This document shows positions 30,497 to 40,228 of a DNA stretch of 64,000 nt, piece by piece. The position numbers and the translations under genes are program-made. Under the pieces are notes generated by a model that ran no database searches, had not been told where the DNA came from, and worked only from the letters and a program-made list of their open reading frames with translations. This DNA is from Agrococcus pavilionensis RW1 (GTDB lineage: Bacteria; Actinomycetota; Actinomycetes; Actinomycetales; Microbacteriaceae), in NCBI RefSeq assembly GCF_000400485.1, contig NZ_ASHR01000001.1:1-64000 (forward strand), given 5' to 3'. Position 1 is the first letter of the stretch. Each line of letters opens with the position of its first letter.

Positions 30497-31039
30497 TCGA
30501 GTCGGGTCCTCACCGTCGTCCATCACGTCCCACGCGAGCCCCGTGCCGCGCTCGTAGCGCTCGGCGCGGCGCGCGCGCTGCGGCCAGCGCCGAGCGGTGA
30601 CGAGCGCGACGAGCCCGCCGACGATCGCGATCAGGCCGGCCGCGGCTCCCACGATCGGCCACGGCGCCTCCGCGAGGCTCGCGATCTCGGCGGCCTGCGC
30701 CGTGCCGGCGAGGCCCGTGGCGTCGGCGACGAGCGCCTCGACCGCGACAGGGATCCCCGCTCGGGAGGCGAGCGCGTGCACCGCGGTGAGGCCGCCGAGC
30801 AGCACGGCGAGCGCGCCGAGCGCGAAGCGCCACGCGAGGCCGGCGATCGGCAGCACGAGCGCGAGCGCGACGCTCGCGAGCGAGAGGATCGTGAGCCCGC
30901 CCGCGAGGTCCTGCCCCGCGACCGCGAGCTCGCGGCCGTCGACGAGCACCGCGGTCGCCCACGGCTGCGTCGCGGCGAGCAGCCCGAGCGCGCCCGCCGC
31001 GAGGAGCGCGAGCACCGCGACGAGCCGGCCGCGCCTCAC
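30494..31039 (-). CDS. Tryptophan biosynthesis-associated membrane protein
   Basis: The 181-aa protein matches the actinobacterial trp-operon membrane protein family of unknown function. It has four hydrophobic segments: near the N-terminus (VAVLALLAAGALGLLAATQP), near 50-70, 75-92 and 125-150. The conserved features are the TQPW motif after the first helix and a basic C-terminus. Its GTG start overlaps the trpE stop codon (GTGA). Its place right after trpE suggests a membrane role tied to tryptophan or aromatic metabolism, but no activity is known. Confidence 0.82.
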   Translation of the reverse strand: MRRGRLVAVLALLAAGALGLLAATQPWATAVLVDGRELAVAGQDLAGGLTILSLASVALALVLPIAGLAWRFALGALAVLLGGLTAVHALASRAGIPVAVEALVADATGLAGTAQAAEIASLAEAPWPIVGAAAGLIAIVGGLVALVTARRWPQRARRAERYERGTGLAWDVMDDGEDPTR

Positions 31040-32559
31040 GCGCCGAGCCCTCGCATGGTGCTCGCGACCGCGACGGCGCGCAGCGGCGCGGCGGCCTTGC
31101 TCCGCACCTCCTGCAGCTCGCTCTCGGGGTCGCTGTCGGCGACGAGCCCCGCTCCCGACTGCACGTGCGCGACCCCGTCGCGCATCGTCACGGTGCGGAT
31201 CGCGATCGCGAGGTCGGCGTCGCCGGCGAAGTCGAGCCAGCCGACGACGCCGCCGTAGACGCCGCGCTGCGCCGGCTCGAGCTCGTCGATGATCTCGAGC
31301 GCGCGCGGCTTCGGCGCGCCGGAGAGGGTGCCCGCCGGGAACGTCGCGCGGAACGCGTCGAGCGCGCTCGCGCCGTCGCGCATCCGACCCTCGACCGTCG
31401 AGACGATGTGCATGATGTGGCTGAACCGCTCGATCGCCATGAGCTCGGTGACCGCGACGGAGCCCGGCACGCACACCTTCGCGAGGTCGTTGCGCGCGAG
31501 GTCGACGAGCATGACGTGCTCGCTGCGCTCCTTGGGGTCGGCGAGCAGCTCCTCGCCGAGGTCGCGGTCGGCGGCGGCGTCGGCGCCGCGCGGGCGGCTG
31601 CCGGCGATCGGATGCATCGTCGCGCGTCCCTCGTGGACGGTCACGAGCGCCTCGGGGCTCGACCCGACGACGGCGTACGAACCGCCCTCGGCGTCCTCGA
31701 GGGCGAGGAGGTAGAGGTACGGCGAGGGGTTGAGCATGCGCAGCACGCGGTAGACCTCGAGCGGGTCGGCGTCGGTCGGCAGGTCGAAGCGCGCCGAGAG
31801 CACGACTTGGAAGACGTCGCCGTCGACGATGTGGCGCTTCGAGCGCTCGACCATCGCGCGGAAGGCGTCGGCGTCGACGCGCGCGGTCGGCGCGGGCTCC
31901 GCGTCCCGGTCGATCGAGGCGACCGAGCCCGGCTCGACGCGCGCGAGGGCGGCCTCGAGCGCGTCGAGCCGCGCCTGCGCGTCGCGCCACAGCGCATCCG
32001 GCGCCTCGACGCCGTCGTTCACGACGTTCGCGACGAGGTGCGCTGCGCCCGTGCGGTGGTCGAGCACGACGAGCGTCGCCGTGAGGGCCATCGCGATCGC
32101 CGGCACATCGACGTCGCGCTCGGGCGCGTCGGGGAGGTGCTCGAGCTCGCGCACGGCCTCCCAGCCGATGTGCCCGATCATGCCGCTCGTGAGCCGCGGG
32201 AGCCCGTCGATGCGGGGCGTCGCCCAGCGGCGCAGCACGTGCTCGAGGGTGTCGAGGCCGCTGCGCGGCACGTCGTCGCCGAGCAGCCGCTCGGTGGTGA
32301 GCGAGTCGGAGCGCCACTCGACGCGGCCGCGGTCGGCCGTCAGGAGTCCGAACACCTCGACGCCGACGAACGAGTAGCGGTTCCACACGCCCTGCTCGGC
32401 CGACTCGAGCAGGAACGAGCCCGGCCGGCCGGCGGCGACGCGGCGGTAGACGCCGACGGGCGTCTCGGCGTCGAGGAAGACCTCGCGCACGACCGGCACG
32501 ATGCGGTGGCCGGGCAGGAGCGCGTCGAACGCCTCGCGCGTCGTGGAGCCGAGCGTCAC
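31036..32559 (-). CDS. trpE: Anthranilate synthase component I
   Basis: TrpE converts chorismate and ammonia (from TrpG, not encoded here) to anthranilate. The 507-aa protein has the N-terminal LLES motif that forms the tryptophan feedback site, and the catalytic C-terminal half with [41 protein letters not shown] and AIAIRT. The GTG start overlaps the hisI stop codon (GTGA), joining the histidine and tryptophan genes in one run. Feedback inhibition by tryptophan is expected from the intact LLES motif. Confidence 0.96.
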   Translation of the reverse strand: MTLGSTTREAFDALLPGHRIVPVVREVFLDAETPVGVYRRVAAGRPGSFLLESAEQGVWNRYSFVGVEVFGLLTADRGRVEWRSDSLTTERLLGDDVPRSGLDTLEHVLRRWATPRIDGLPRLTSGMIGHIGWEAVRELEHLPDAPERDVDVPAIAMALTATLVVLDHRTGAAHLVANVVNDGVEAPDALWRDAQARLDALEAALARVEPGSVASIDRDAEPAPTARVDADAFRAMVERSKRHIVDGDVFQVVLSARFDLPTDADPLEVYRVLRMLNPSPYLYLLALEDAEGGSYAVVGSSPEALVTVHEGRATMHPIAGSRPRGADAAADRDLGEELLADPKERSEHVMLVDLARNDLAKVCVPGSVAVTELMAIERFSHIMHIVSTVEGRMRDGASALDAFRATFPAGTLSGAPKPRALEIIDELEPAQRGVYGGVVGWLDFAGDADLAIAIRTVTMRDGVAHVQSGAGLVADSDPESELQEVRSKAAAPLRAVAVASTMRGLGA

Positions 32560-32897
32560 GAGCGGTCCTCGACGGTGACGGGCACGGGCGTGAAGAAGCA
32601 CGAGCGCGCGCCCGTGTGGCACGCGGGGCCGGTCTGGTCGACGCGGATGAGGAGGGCGTCGCCGTCGCAGTCGATCGCGATCGAGCGCGGCACCTGGATG
32701 TTGCCGGACGTGTCACCCTTCCGCCAGTACTCCTGCCGGGAGCGCGACCAGAACGTCACGCGGCCCTCGGTCGCGGTGCGGCGCAGCGCCTCGTCGTCCA
32801 TGTATCCGACCATGAGCACGTCGCCCGTCGCGTCGTCCTGGATGACGGCCGCGACGAGCCCGTCGGCGTCCTTCTTGAGCTGCGGCAGCTCGCTCAT
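32556..32897 (-). CDS. hisI: Phosphoribosyl-AMP cyclohydrolase
   Basis: HisI opens the adenine ring of phosphoribosyl-AMP in histidine synthesis. The 113-aa protein is the single-domain form, with [30 protein letters not shown] and the zinc-binding cysteine stretch [10 protein letters not shown]. The companion pyrophosphohydrolase is separately encoded as hisE. The ATG overlaps the hisF stop codon. Confidence 0.96.
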   Translation of the reverse strand: MSELPQLKKDADGLVAAVIQDDATGDVLMVGYMDDEALRRTATEGRVTFWSRSRQEYWRKGDTSGNIQVPRSIAIDCDGDALLIRVDQTGPACHTGARSCFFTPVPVTVEDRS

Positions 32898-33652
32898 CGC
32901 ACCGTCACCCCCGCCTCGCGCATCGCGGCCTTGACCTCGCCGATCGTGCACTGGCCGCTGTGGAAGATGCTCGCGGCGAGCACGGCGTCGGCGCCCGCGG
33001 CCACGGCTGGCGCGAAGTCGGCCGGATCCCCCGCACCGCCGGAGGCGATGACGGGGCACGTCGCGACCGCGCGCACCGCGCGCGTGAGCTCGAGGTCGAA
33101 GCCGTCCTTCGTGCCGTCGGCGTCGATCGAGTTGACGAGCAGCTCGCCGACGCCGCGGCGCACGCCCTCGGCCGCCCACTCGAGCGCGTCGAGCCCGGCG
33201 CCGCGCGAGCCGCCGTGCGTCGTCACCTCGAAGCCCGAGGGCGTCTCGGGCGAGCGGCGCACGTCGAGCGAGAGCACGAGCACCTGGGAGCCGAAGTCGG
33301 CGACGATGCGGTCGATGAGCTCGGGATCGCGGATCGCGGCGGAGTTGACGCCGACCTTGTCGGCGCCGTGCGCGAGCAGCCGCGCGACGTCGTCGCGGCT
33401 GCGCACGCCGCCGCCGACGGTGAGCGGGATGAAGACCTGCTCCGCGCAGCGCTCGACGACCTCGAGCATGGTGCCGGCGTCCTCGACGGTCGCCTTGACG
33501 TCGAGGAAGGTCAGCTCGTCGGCGCCCTGCTCGGCGTAGCGGGCGGCGAGCTCGACCGGATCGCCCTGGTCGGTGAGCCCCTGGAAGCGGACGCCCTTGA
33601 CGACGCGCCCGTGGGCGACGTCGAGGCACGGGATGACGCGGGTGGCGAGCAC
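32894..33652 (-). CDS. hisF: Imidazole glycerol phosphate synthase subunit HisF
   Basis: HisF is the cyclase half of the HisHF enzyme, forming imidazole glycerol phosphate and AICAR. The 252-aa (beta-alpha)8 barrel has the catalytic Asp in [16 protein letters not shown] (N-terminal) and [15 protein letters not shown] with the second Asp. HisH and HisA are not in this window. The start is GTG, 10 nt after hisG. The stop overlaps hisI. Confidence 0.97.
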   Translation of the reverse strand: MLATRVIPCLDVAHGRVVKGVRFQGLTDQGDPVELAARYAEQGADELTFLDVKATVEDAGTMLEVVERCAEQVFIPLTVGGGVRSRDDVARLLAHGADKVGVNSAAIRDPELIDRIVADFGSQVLVLSLDVRRSPETPSGFEVTTHGGSRGAGLDALEWAAEGVRRGVGELLVNSIDADGTKDGFDLELTRAVRAVATCPVIASGGAGDPADFAPAVAAGADAVLAASIFHSGQCTIGEVKAAMREAGVTVR

Positions 33653-33662
33653 GGCGGTCCTC

Positions 33663-34517
33663 CTAGATGCGGGCGGCGTGGATGTTGGTGACGATGATCG
33701 CGCGCGCGCCGACGTCGGCGAGGGCGTCCATGATCTGGTTCGTCTCCTGGCTGCGCACCATGACGCGCACGGCGACCCAGTCGGGGTCGTGCAGCGGGCT
33801 CACGGTCGCGCTCTCGAAGCCGCTCGCGATGCCGATCGCCGCGTCGAGGCGCGAGCGCTCGATGTCGTAGTCGACGAGCACGAAGTCGCGCGCGACGATG
33901 ACGCCGTCGAGCCGCCGCTTGAGGGTCGCGAGCCCCGGCTTGTCGGTGCCGTGCTCCCCCGCGTCGTTCGTGATGAGCACGGCCTCGCTCTCGAGGATCG
34001 GCTCGCCGAAGACCTCGAGGCCCTGGGCCCGCAGGGTCGCGCCCGTCTCGACGACGTCGGCCACGGCATCCGCGACCCCGAGCCGCACGGCCGACTCGAC
34101 GGCGCCGTCGAGGCGCACGAGCTCGGCGGTCACGCCGTGCTGCGCGAGATGCTGCTCGACGAGGCCCGTGTACGAGGATGCGACGCGCTGACCCTCGAGG
34201 TCGCGCGCGTCGCCGAAGCGGCCGGCCGGGCCCGCGAAGCGGAACGTCGAGCGGGCGAAGCCGAGGCCCTCGATCTCGAGCGCGGGCGAGCCGGAGTCGA
34301 GCAGCAGGTCGCGGCCGGTGATGCCGACGTCGAGCGCGCCCGAGCCGACGTAGGTCGCGATGTCGCGCGGCCGGAGGAAGAAGAACTCGACCTCGTTGCG
34401 GGCGTCGACGACGATGAGCTCCTTGCCGTCGCGGCGACCGCGGTAGCCGGCCTCGTCGAGCATCTGGGCGGCCGTCTCGGCGAGCGAGCCCTTGTTGGGC
34501 ACGGCGATCTTGAGCAT
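33663..34517 (-). CDS. hisG: ATP phosphoribosyltransferase (long form)
   Basis: HisG starts histidine synthesis by joining ATP and PRPP. At 284 aa it is the long form: two catalytic lobes with the PRPP loop region ([19 protein letters not shown]) and a C-terminal ACT-like domain (about 210-284) that binds histidine for feedback inhibition, so no HisZ is needed. The ATG has a GAAGGAA ribosome site. It lies 38 nt after hisE. Confidence 0.96.
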   Translation of the reverse strand: MLKIAVPNKGSLAETAAQMLDEAGYRGRRDGKELIVVDARNEVEFFFLRPRDIATYVGSGALDVGITGRDLLLDSGSPALEIEGLGFARSTFRFAGPAGRFGDARDLEGQRVASSYTGLVEQHLAQHGVTAELVRLDGAVESAVRLGVADAVADVVETGATLRAQGLEVFGEPILESEAVLITNDAGEHGTDKPGLATLKRRLDGVIVARDFVLVDYDIERSRLDAAIGIASGFESATVSPLHDPDWVAVRVMVRSQETNQIMDALADVGARAIIVTNIHAARI

Positions 34518-34555
34518 GGTGGTTCCTTCAGGTCTGACGGTCGGTGGACGGCGCG

Positions 34556-34819
34556 TCAGAGATGTCGGTACACGTCCTGCAGCGAGATGCCCTTCGCGAG
34601 CATGAGCACCTGGAGGTGGTAGAGCAGCTGCGAGATCTCGATCGCCGCGTCCTCGTCGCTCTCGTGCTCGGCGGCCATCCAGACCTCCGCGGCCTCCTCC
34701 ACGATCTTCTTGCCGATCTCGTGGACGCCGGCGTCGACCGCCGCGACCGTGCCGGAGCCCGGTCGTCGCTCGGCGAGCGTCTGCTCGAGCTCGGCGTACA
34801 GCTCGTCGAAGGTCTTCAC
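34556..34819 (-). CDS. hisE: Phosphoribosyl-ATP pyrophosphatase
   Basis: HisE hydrolyses phosphoribosyl-ATP to phosphoribosyl-AMP. This 87-aa all-alpha MazG-like protein has [14 protein letters not shown] and [17 protein letters not shown] with the metal-binding acidic residues. The GTG start overlaps the rpe stop codon (GTGA); a TAGCCT hexamer and GGAGGC lie just upstream within rpe. Confidence 0.95.
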   Translation of the reverse strand: MKTFDELYAELEQTLAERRPGSGTVAAVDAGVHEIGKKIVEEAAEVWMAAEHESDEDAAIEISQLLYHLQVLMLAKGISLQDVYRHL

Positions 34820-35472
34820 GCCTCCAGGCTACCGGCGTCGCGGAGCGCCGCGATGCGCGCGGCCACGTCGTCGTGCCCGTAGACGGCCGATCCGGCCACG
34901 AAGACGTCGGCGCCCGCGGCCGCGGCGATCGGCAGCGTGTCGGCGGTGATGCCGCCGTCGACCTGCAGCGCGAGCTCGACGCCCGCCTCGTCGGCGCGGC
35001 TCCGCAGCTCGACGAGCTTCGGCATCATGTCGGCCATGAAGGACTGGCCGCCGAAGCCGGGCTCGACGGTCATGACGAGCACCATGTCGAACTCCGTCAG
35101 GTGCTCGAGCACCGCGTCGACCGCGGTGCCCGGCTTGAGCGCGATCGCCGCGCGCGTGCCACGGGCCCGCAGCTCGCGCGCGAGCGCGACGCCGTCGTTC
35201 GTCGCCTCGGCGTGGAACGTGACCGACTCGACGCCGCGGATGGCGTACTGCGGCGCCCACGTGTCGGGGTCGTCGATCATGAGGTGCACGTCGATCGGCA
35301 GCTCGGTCACCTCGGCGATGCGCTGCACCATCGGCAGCCCGAAGGTGAGGTTCGGCACGAAGTGGGCGTCCATGACGTCGACGTGCACGCCGTCGGCGTC
35401 CCGGATGCGCTCGAGGTCGCGCTCGAGGTTGACGAAGTCCGCCGACAGGATGCTGGGGTGGATCCTGACCAT
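34816..35472 (-). CDS. rpe: Ribulose-phosphate 3-epimerase
   Basis: Rpe interconverts ribulose 5-phosphate and xylulose 5-phosphate in the pentose phosphate pathway, whose ribose 5-phosphate feeds PRPP for the his and trp genes that follow. The 218-aa barrel has [33 protein letters not shown] and QVDGGI with the catalytic Asp residues. The ATG at 35472 is preferred over a GTG three codons earlier because TAGGGT ends 7 nt before it, suggesting a leaderless start. Confidence 0.95.
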   Translation of the reverse strand: MVRIHPSILSADFVNLERDLERIRDADGVHVDVMDAHFVPNLTFGLPMVQRIAEVTELPIDVHLMIDDPDTWAPQYAIRGVESVTFHAEATNDGVALARELRARGTRAAIALKPGTAVDAVLEHLTEFDMVLVMTVEPGFGGQSFMADMMPKLVELRSRADEAGVELALQVDGGITADTLPIAAAAGADVFVAGSAVYGHDDVAARIAALRDAGSLEA

Positions 35473-35479
35473 GCCCGCC

Positions 35480-35485
35480 ACCCTA
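35480..35485 (-). promoter_or_regulatory. -10 element TAGGGT of leaderless rpe, formed by the RES gene stop codon
   Basis: The TAG stop of the RES-domain gene continues as TAGGGT, which ends 7 nt before the rpe ATG. This would start a new his-trp transcription unit at rpe. Confidence 0.45.
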
Positions 35486-35977
35486 TCCGCGTCGGCGCAG
35501 GCGCACCGTCGGGGCGCCTGCCTCGTTCCAGCGGAACAGCACGAGGTGCCAGAGCCCGGGGCGCTGGCGGGACGGGTCGATCACGCCGTTCGCGCCGAGC
35601 TCGAGCAAGCGGTCGCGGACCGTCCAGGAGCGCGGCGTGCCGCCCGCGGCCGCGACGTCCTGCCACGGGGCCGCCGCGTCGGCGACGTCGATGCCCGCAG
35701 CGGCGAGCGCATCCGCGTCGCGCAGGTCGACGATGCCGCTCGCCTCGACGTCGACCTCGACGACCTCGAGCTCCTCGGCCCGCGCATCCCGGTGCGCGAG
35801 CATCGCGGCCGCCACGCCGTCGCGGGACGAGCTCAGGTAGAGCGTCGGCTCGTGCGCCCGCGAGTAGCGCCCCGCCGCGCGCGATCCCGCGATCGCGCGC
35901 TCGCGGTAGCGCGGGTCGACCGCGCGGTGGAACGTGCCCCGCACCGGCGGCGCCGCGATCCCGTCGAGGCCGATCAC
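35483..35977 (-). CDS. RES-domain-like protein without partner antitoxin
   Basis: The 164-aa protein resembles RES-domain NAD-degrading toxins: GTFHRAVDPRYRERAIAGS and GRYSRAHEPTLYLSSS at the N-terminus, and VIDPSRQRPGLWHLVLFRWN at the C-terminus, matching the conserved Arg, Tyr and Ser positions. By my alignment the glutamate that normally follows YxSxSxxxAxAE is replaced (AAAMLAH), so NADase activity is doubtful. No Xre-type antitoxin gene adjoins it. It overlaps the rsmB stop codon (GTGA), so it is expressed as part of a housekeeping operon rather than as a toxin module. The function is unknown. Confidence 0.7.
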   Translation of the reverse strand: MIGLDGIAAPPVRGTFHRAVDPRYRERAIAGSRAAGRYSRAHEPTLYLSSSRDGVAAAMLAHRDARAEELEVVEVDVEASGIVDLRDADALAAAGIDVADAAAPWQDVAAAGGTPRSWTVRDRLLELGANGVIDPSRQRPGLWHLVLFRWNEAGAPTVRLRRRG

Positions 35978-37314
35978 CCCGCGGGCCGCATGAGCAGCTG
36001 GATGAACATCGCGTCGGTGCCGTTGCGGTGCGGCCACAGCTGCACCGCGTCGCCCGTCTCGCCGAGCGCGATGCCGGGCGAGAGCTCGGCGACGACCTCG
36101 CGCGTCGGCACCGGCTCGAGGCCGAGGGCGGATGCGCGCTCGACGACCGCGCGCGTCTCGGCGAGGTGGGGCGAGCACGTGACGTAGGCGACGAGCCCGC
36201 CGGGGCGCACGGCGCGAGCGGACGCCTCGAGCAGCTCGACCTGGAGCGCCGCGAGCTCCGGCACGTCGGTCGGCTGCTTGCGCCAGCGGGCCTCGGGCCG
36301 CCGGCGCAGCGCGCCGAGGCCCGTGCACGGGGCGTCGAGCAGCACGCGGTCGAAGGCGCCCGCGGTCTCGCCCCGGCCGTAGCGGCGGCCGTCGCCCACG
36401 ACGACGTCGGGGCGCGGCTCGATCGAGCGCACCGCGTCGCGCACGAGCCTCGCGCGGTGCGGCGCGACCTCGTTGGCCTCGAGCCGCGCGCCGTGCACCG
36501 CGGCCTCGGCGGCGAGCAGCGCGGTCTTGCCGCCCGGGCCCGCGCACAGGTCGAGCCAGCGCTCGCCCGCCGCGACCGGACGCGCGCGCGTGAGGGCGAG
36601 GGCGGCGAGCTGGCTGCCCGCGTCCTGCACGCGCCACGCCCCGCTCGCGACCTGCGGCACCCGAGCGGGGTCGCCGCCCGGCGCGACGCGGCCGAGCGGG
36701 CTCGCGGTCGGCGCGAGGTCGAGCTCGCCCGGCTCGGCGAGGCCGGGCAGCGCGACGAGCTGTACCGCTGGCGGGTCGTTGTCGGCCTCGAGGAGCGCCT
36801 CGAGCTCGCCGGCCGCGCCCTCGCGGTCGAGCGTGCGCCGCAGCGCGCGCAGCACCCACGCGGGGTGCGACGACTCGAGCGCGAGCCGCTCGTCGGCGCC
36901 GAGCCGCTCGGCGATGCGCGCGAGTCGCTGCTCCCACGGCTCCTCCGAGAGCCGGCGCAGCACCGCGTTCGCGAAGCCGAGCCGCCCCTTGTTGCGGCGC
37001 CCGAGCAGCGCGACGGTCTCGTGCACCGCGGCGTGCGCGGGCACGCGCATGCGGCTGAGCTGGTGCGAGCCGATGCGGAGGGTCGCGCGCGTCTCCGGGT
37101 CGATCTCGTCGACCGGCCGGCCCGCGGCGTCGGCGATGAGCGCGTCGTGCTGGCCCTGCCAGCGGAGCGTGCCGTAGGCGAGCTCGGTCGCGAAGCCCGC
37201 GTCGGCGGGGCTCAGGCCGGCCTCGCGGATGCGCGCGGGCAGCAGCAGGTTGGCGTACGCGTCGTCGCGGTCGACCGCGAGGACGACGTCGCGCGCGACG
37301 AGGCGGGCGCTCAT
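35974..37314 (-). CDS. rsmB: 16S rRNA (cytosine-C5) methyltransferase RsmB/Sun family
   Basis: This 446-aa enzyme uses SAM to methylate a cytosine in 16S rRNA (C967 in E. coli). It has an N-terminal NusB-like RNA-binding domain (about 1-135, with GRRNKGRLGFANAVLRRL) and a C-terminal Rossmann methyltransferase with LDLCAGPGGKTALLA, the two catalytic cysteine motifs LLDAPCTGLG and VTCSPH, and WRKQP. The ATG overlaps the fmt stop codon. The order fmt-rsmB is conserved in many bacteria. Confidence 0.94.
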   Translation of the reverse strand: MSARLVARDVVLAVDRDDAYANLLLPARIREAGLSPADAGFATELAYGTLRWQGQHDALIADAAGRPVDEIDPETRATLRIGSHQLSRMRVPAHAAVHETVALLGRRNKGRLGFANAVLRRLSEEPWEQRLARIAERLGADERLALESSHPAWVLRALRRTLDREGAAGELEALLEADNDPPAVQLVALPGLAEPGELDLAPTASPLGRVAPGGDPARVPQVASGAWRVQDAGSQLAALALTRARPVAAGERWLDLCAGPGGKTALLAAEAAVHGARLEANEVAPHRARLVRDAVRSIEPRPDVVVGDGRRYGRGETAGAFDRVLLDAPCTGLGALRRRPEARWRKQPTDVPELAALQVELLEASARAVRPGGLVAYVTCSPHLAETRAVVERASALGLEPVPTREVVAELSPGIALGETGDAVQLWPHRNGTDAMFIQLLMRPAG

Positions 37315-38243
37315 CGGCCGCCCTCTGCGGGCGCGAGCTCGAAGACGGCCGTGCCGCCCCGGCCGCGGAGCCAGTCGACGCCCGGCATGGGGCGCTTCCC
37401 CGCGGGCTGCACCTCGACGAGCTCGAGCGGGGCGCTGCCCGTGCCGACGACGGCCGCGCGCCCGGCGATCGCCGCGTGGCCGGGCGGCAGCGGCTCGGCG
37501 CCCGAGCGGACGAGCGCGAGCAGCTTGACCCGCTGGCCGTCGACGGTGCCGTGCGCGCCCGGCTCGGGCGTCACGCCCCGCCAGCGGCTCAGCACGACGG
37601 GCGCCGGCCGCTGAAGGTCGAGCGCGCCGTCGGCGAGGGTGAGCTTGGGCGCGAGCGTCGGCGACCCGACCTGCTCGGCGAACCTCGCGGTGCCGGCCTC
37701 GATCTCGCGCACGGCCTCGGCGAGCTCGCCCGCGCCGAGCACGGCGAGCTCCGCGAGCAGCTCGCCCGCGGTCGTGCCCTCGGCGATCGGCGCCTCGCGC
37801 ACGCGCACGAGCGGCCCGGCGTCGAGCTGCTCGACGAGTCGGAACACGCTCACGCCCGTGCTGCTGCGGCCGTCGATGAGCGCTCGCTGCACGGGCGCGG
37901 CGCCGCGGTAGTCGGGCAGCACCGAGAAGTGCAGGTTGATCCAGCCGTGCCGCGGCAGCGACAGGAGCGGCTCGCGCACGAGCCCGCCGTAGGCGACGAC
38001 CGCGGCGAGCTCGGGCTCGAGCGCCGCGATCCGCTCGGTCGCCTCGGCGTCGAGCCGGTTCGCCTCGATGACGTCGAGGCCGAGCTCGACCGCGCGCGCC
38101 GCGACGGGCGTCGGGGTGAGCACGCGCTTGCGGCCCTGCGGCGAGGGGGCGCGAGTGACGACCGCGGCGATCTCGTGCTCGGCCGCGAGGGCCTCGAGGC
38201 TCGGCACGGCGGCGGCGGGACTGCCGGCGAAGACGATGCGCAT
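37311..38243 (-). CDS. fmt: Methionyl-tRNA formyltransferase
   Basis: Fmt formylates initiator Met-tRNA using 10-formyl-tetrahydrofolate. The 310-aa protein has FAGSPAAAVPSLEAL at the start, INLHFSVLPDYRGAAPVQ with the catalytic Asn and His, and a C-terminal OB-like tRNA-binding domain. It is 25 nt past priA and overlaps rsmB by 4 bp. No def gene adjoins it here. Confidence 0.95.
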   Translation of the reverse strand: MRIVFAGSPAAAVPSLEALAAEHEIAAVVTRAPSPQGRKRVLTPTPVAARAVELGLDVIEANRLDAEATERIAALEPELAAVVAYGGLVREPLLSLPRHGWINLHFSVLPDYRGAAPVQRALIDGRSSTGVSVFRLVEQLDAGPLVRVREAPIAEGTTAGELLAELAVLGAGELAEAVREIEAGTARFAEQVGSPTLAPKLTLADGALDLQRPAPVVLSRWRGVTPEPGAHGTVDGQRVKLLALVRSGAEPLPPGHAAIAGRAAVVGTGSAPLELVEVQPAGKRPMPGVDWLRGRGGTAVFELAPAEGGR

Positions 38244-38268
38244 GACTGCTTCCTGACTCGGGACGGCG

Positions 38269-40224
38269 CTACAGGCCGTCGAAGGGCTCGTGATCATCCA
38301 ACCGGATGCGGAGCCTCGCGGGCGCGCCGGGGCGGGCCGGGCGGCGCGCGGCGGCGAGCACGCGCGCCCGCACGACGCTCGCGACGCGGGGCCCGTCGGC
38401 GTAGGCGAAGCGCGCGATCGCGCGCTCGCGCTCCTCCCCCGGTCGCGCATCCGCGGCAGGCACCGGTCCGAGCACGTCGAGGTGCTCGATGCCGGAGAGC
38501 GCCTCGAGCGCCTCGGCGACGGCGTCGGGGTGCCCGACGACGGATGCGGTGCGCACGGCGGGCGGGAACCGGAGCGCGCGCCGCTCGGCGAGCTCGGCCT
38601 TCGCGAACGGCACGGTCGTCGCGCCCGTGATCGCCGCGGCCGCGGGCCCCATGACGCCCGCGAGCACGACGCTCGCGCCGTCGGCGGCGAGCGCGCGGGC
38701 CGTCGCCCACTGCCGCACGGCCTCCTCCGCGACGCGGAGCCCCTCGCGCGCGAGCAGCGAGTCGCCGTCGAGCAGCAGCACCGCGCGGTAGCCGCCCTCG
38801 GCGATCGGCTCGGCGCCGCGCGTCGCGACGACGATGCGCGGGCGCGCGTCGACCTCGAGCCGCTCGTGCTCCCCGTCGGCGATCGCGACGGGGATGCCGG
38901 GCATCGCGCGGCCGAGCTCCTCGGCGATGCGGCTCGAGCCGCGGCCCACCTCGCGCATGCGCGTGCCGCTGCAGGACGGGCACGACCACGCGGCGGCGAG
39001 CCGACCGCAGAGCCGGCACGCGGGAGCGGAGCCGCGGGAGCGCACGCCGAGCGGGCCGCCGCACGCGCGGCAGCGGGCGCGCGCGCCGCAATCCCCGCAC
39101 GCGAGGCCCGGGGCGTGGCCGGGCCGCGCGACCTGCACGAGCACGGGACCGTGCTGCAGCCCTTCGCGCGCGGCCGCGAACGCGGCGGCCGGCACGCGCC
39201 GGCCGTCGTCGGCGAGCGCCGCGGGCAGCACGCGCACGCGGTGCTCCCCCACGCGCTCGTGCTCGAGGAAGCCGACCTCGACGAGCCGCTCGGCGTCGGT
39301 GGAGCGCGCGTGCCCGGCGAGCACGAGCGCGCACCCCGATTGCGCCTGCCGCACGAGCGCGGCGTCGCGCGCGTGCACGCCGGGCGCGAGCGGCTCGGCG
39401 AGCAGCGGGTCGCCGTCCTCCCACACCGCGAGCAGCCCGAGCCGCTTCGCGGGGGCGTAGACCGCGGAGCGCGGGCCGATGATCGCGACGGGCTCGTCGT
39501 CGAGGCAGCGGAGGAAGGCGCGGTAGCGCTCGGGGTTCTTCTGCCGCGCGTCGAGCTCGACGACCCGCTCCTCGCCGACGGCCGCGTCGAGCGCGAGCCG
39601 CAGCTGCCGCTGCTCGCGGTGGTCCGGCACGACGAGGATCGCCTGCTCGCCGCGCTCGAGCGCCTGCCGCGCGAGCGCGGCGAGCGCGATCGCCCAGCGG
39701 CCGATCCACGCTGTCCCGTCGTCGCCGTCGGCGACCTCGGCGACGCCGCCCGCGCACTCGAGCGCGATGCGCCGGCGCGCCTCGACGAGGCCGGGGAGCA
39801 CGGGGGCGGATGCGTCGGCGACCGCGGGCAGCGCGGGCAGGGCCGCGCGGTCGGCCGCGTCGCGCGCGAGCCACGCCTTCTCGACGCGCGCCTGGCGGCC
39901 GGGGATCGCGACGCGCAGCACGTCGGCCGCTCCCCCGGCGGCGCGATCGGCGACCGCGCGGGCGAGCGCCCACACCTCGGGCTGCAGCACCGGCACGGTC
40001 GAGACGACGTGCGCGACGTCGGCGACCTCGCCCTCCCAGTCGCGCGCATCCGCCACCTCGACGACGTAGCCGGAGGCCTCGCGCTCGTTGCGGAGCGGCA
40101 CGCGCACGCGCACGCCCGGCGCGACTCCCTCGAGGCCGGGCGGGACGCGGTACTCGAAGAGCCGGTCGAGCTGCGGCAGCCGCGAGTCGACGACGACCCG
40201 CGCGAAGGCGGGCGCGGGCGTCAA
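38269..40224 (-). CDS. priA: PriA-like primosomal protein lacking helicase motifs
   Basis: The 651-aa protein has the PriA 3' DNA-binding domain at the N-terminus (FEYRVPPGLEGVAPGVRVRVP style) and the zinc-binding region with four CxxC pairs (about residues 370-412: CGDCG, CRACG, CRLCG, CPSCSG). The Walker A GSGKT is absent; the region around residue 155-185 has no G-K-T. It therefore cannot be a normal ATP-driven helicase. This is the usual actinobacterial form, thought to act as a structural replication-restart factor. The start is TTG with a GAGG upstream, 4 nt after metK ends. Confidence 0.88.
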   Translation of the reverse strand: MTPAPAFARVVVDSRLPQLDRLFEYRVPPGLEGVAPGVRVRVPLRNEREASGYVVEVADARDWEGEVADVAHVVSTVPVLQPEVWALARAVADRAAGGAADVLRVAIPGRQARVEKAWLARDAADRAALPALPAVADASAPVLPGLVEARRRIALECAGGVAEVADGDDGTAWIGRWAIALAALARQALERGEQAILVVPDHREQRQLRLALDAAVGEERVVELDARQKNPERYRAFLRCLDDEPVAIIGPRSAVYAPAKRLGLLAVWEDGDPLLAEPLAPGVHARDAALVRQAQSGCALVLAGHARSTDAERLVEVGFLEHERVGEHRVRVLPAALADDGRRVPAAAFAAAREGLQHGPVLVQVARPGHAPGLACGDCGARARCRACGGPLGVRSRGSAPACRLCGRLAAAWSCPSCSGTRMREVGRGSSRIAEELGRAMPGIPVAIADGEHERLEVDARPRIVVATRGAEPIAEGGYRAVLLLDGDSLLAREGLRVAEEAVRQWATARALAADGASVVLAGVMGPAAAAITGATTVPFAKAELAERRALRFPPAVRTASVVGHPDAVAEALEALSGIEHLDVLGPVPAADARPGEERERAIARFAYADGPRVASVVRARVLAAARRPARPGAPARLRIRLDDHEPFDGL

Positions 40225-40228
40225 GGCC

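Noticed and set aside
38269-40224. PriA without Walker A as a decayed gene
   Set aside because: The frame is intact, the eight zinc cysteines are kept, and helicase-less PriA is the known actinobacterial form, so this is not a pseudogene.
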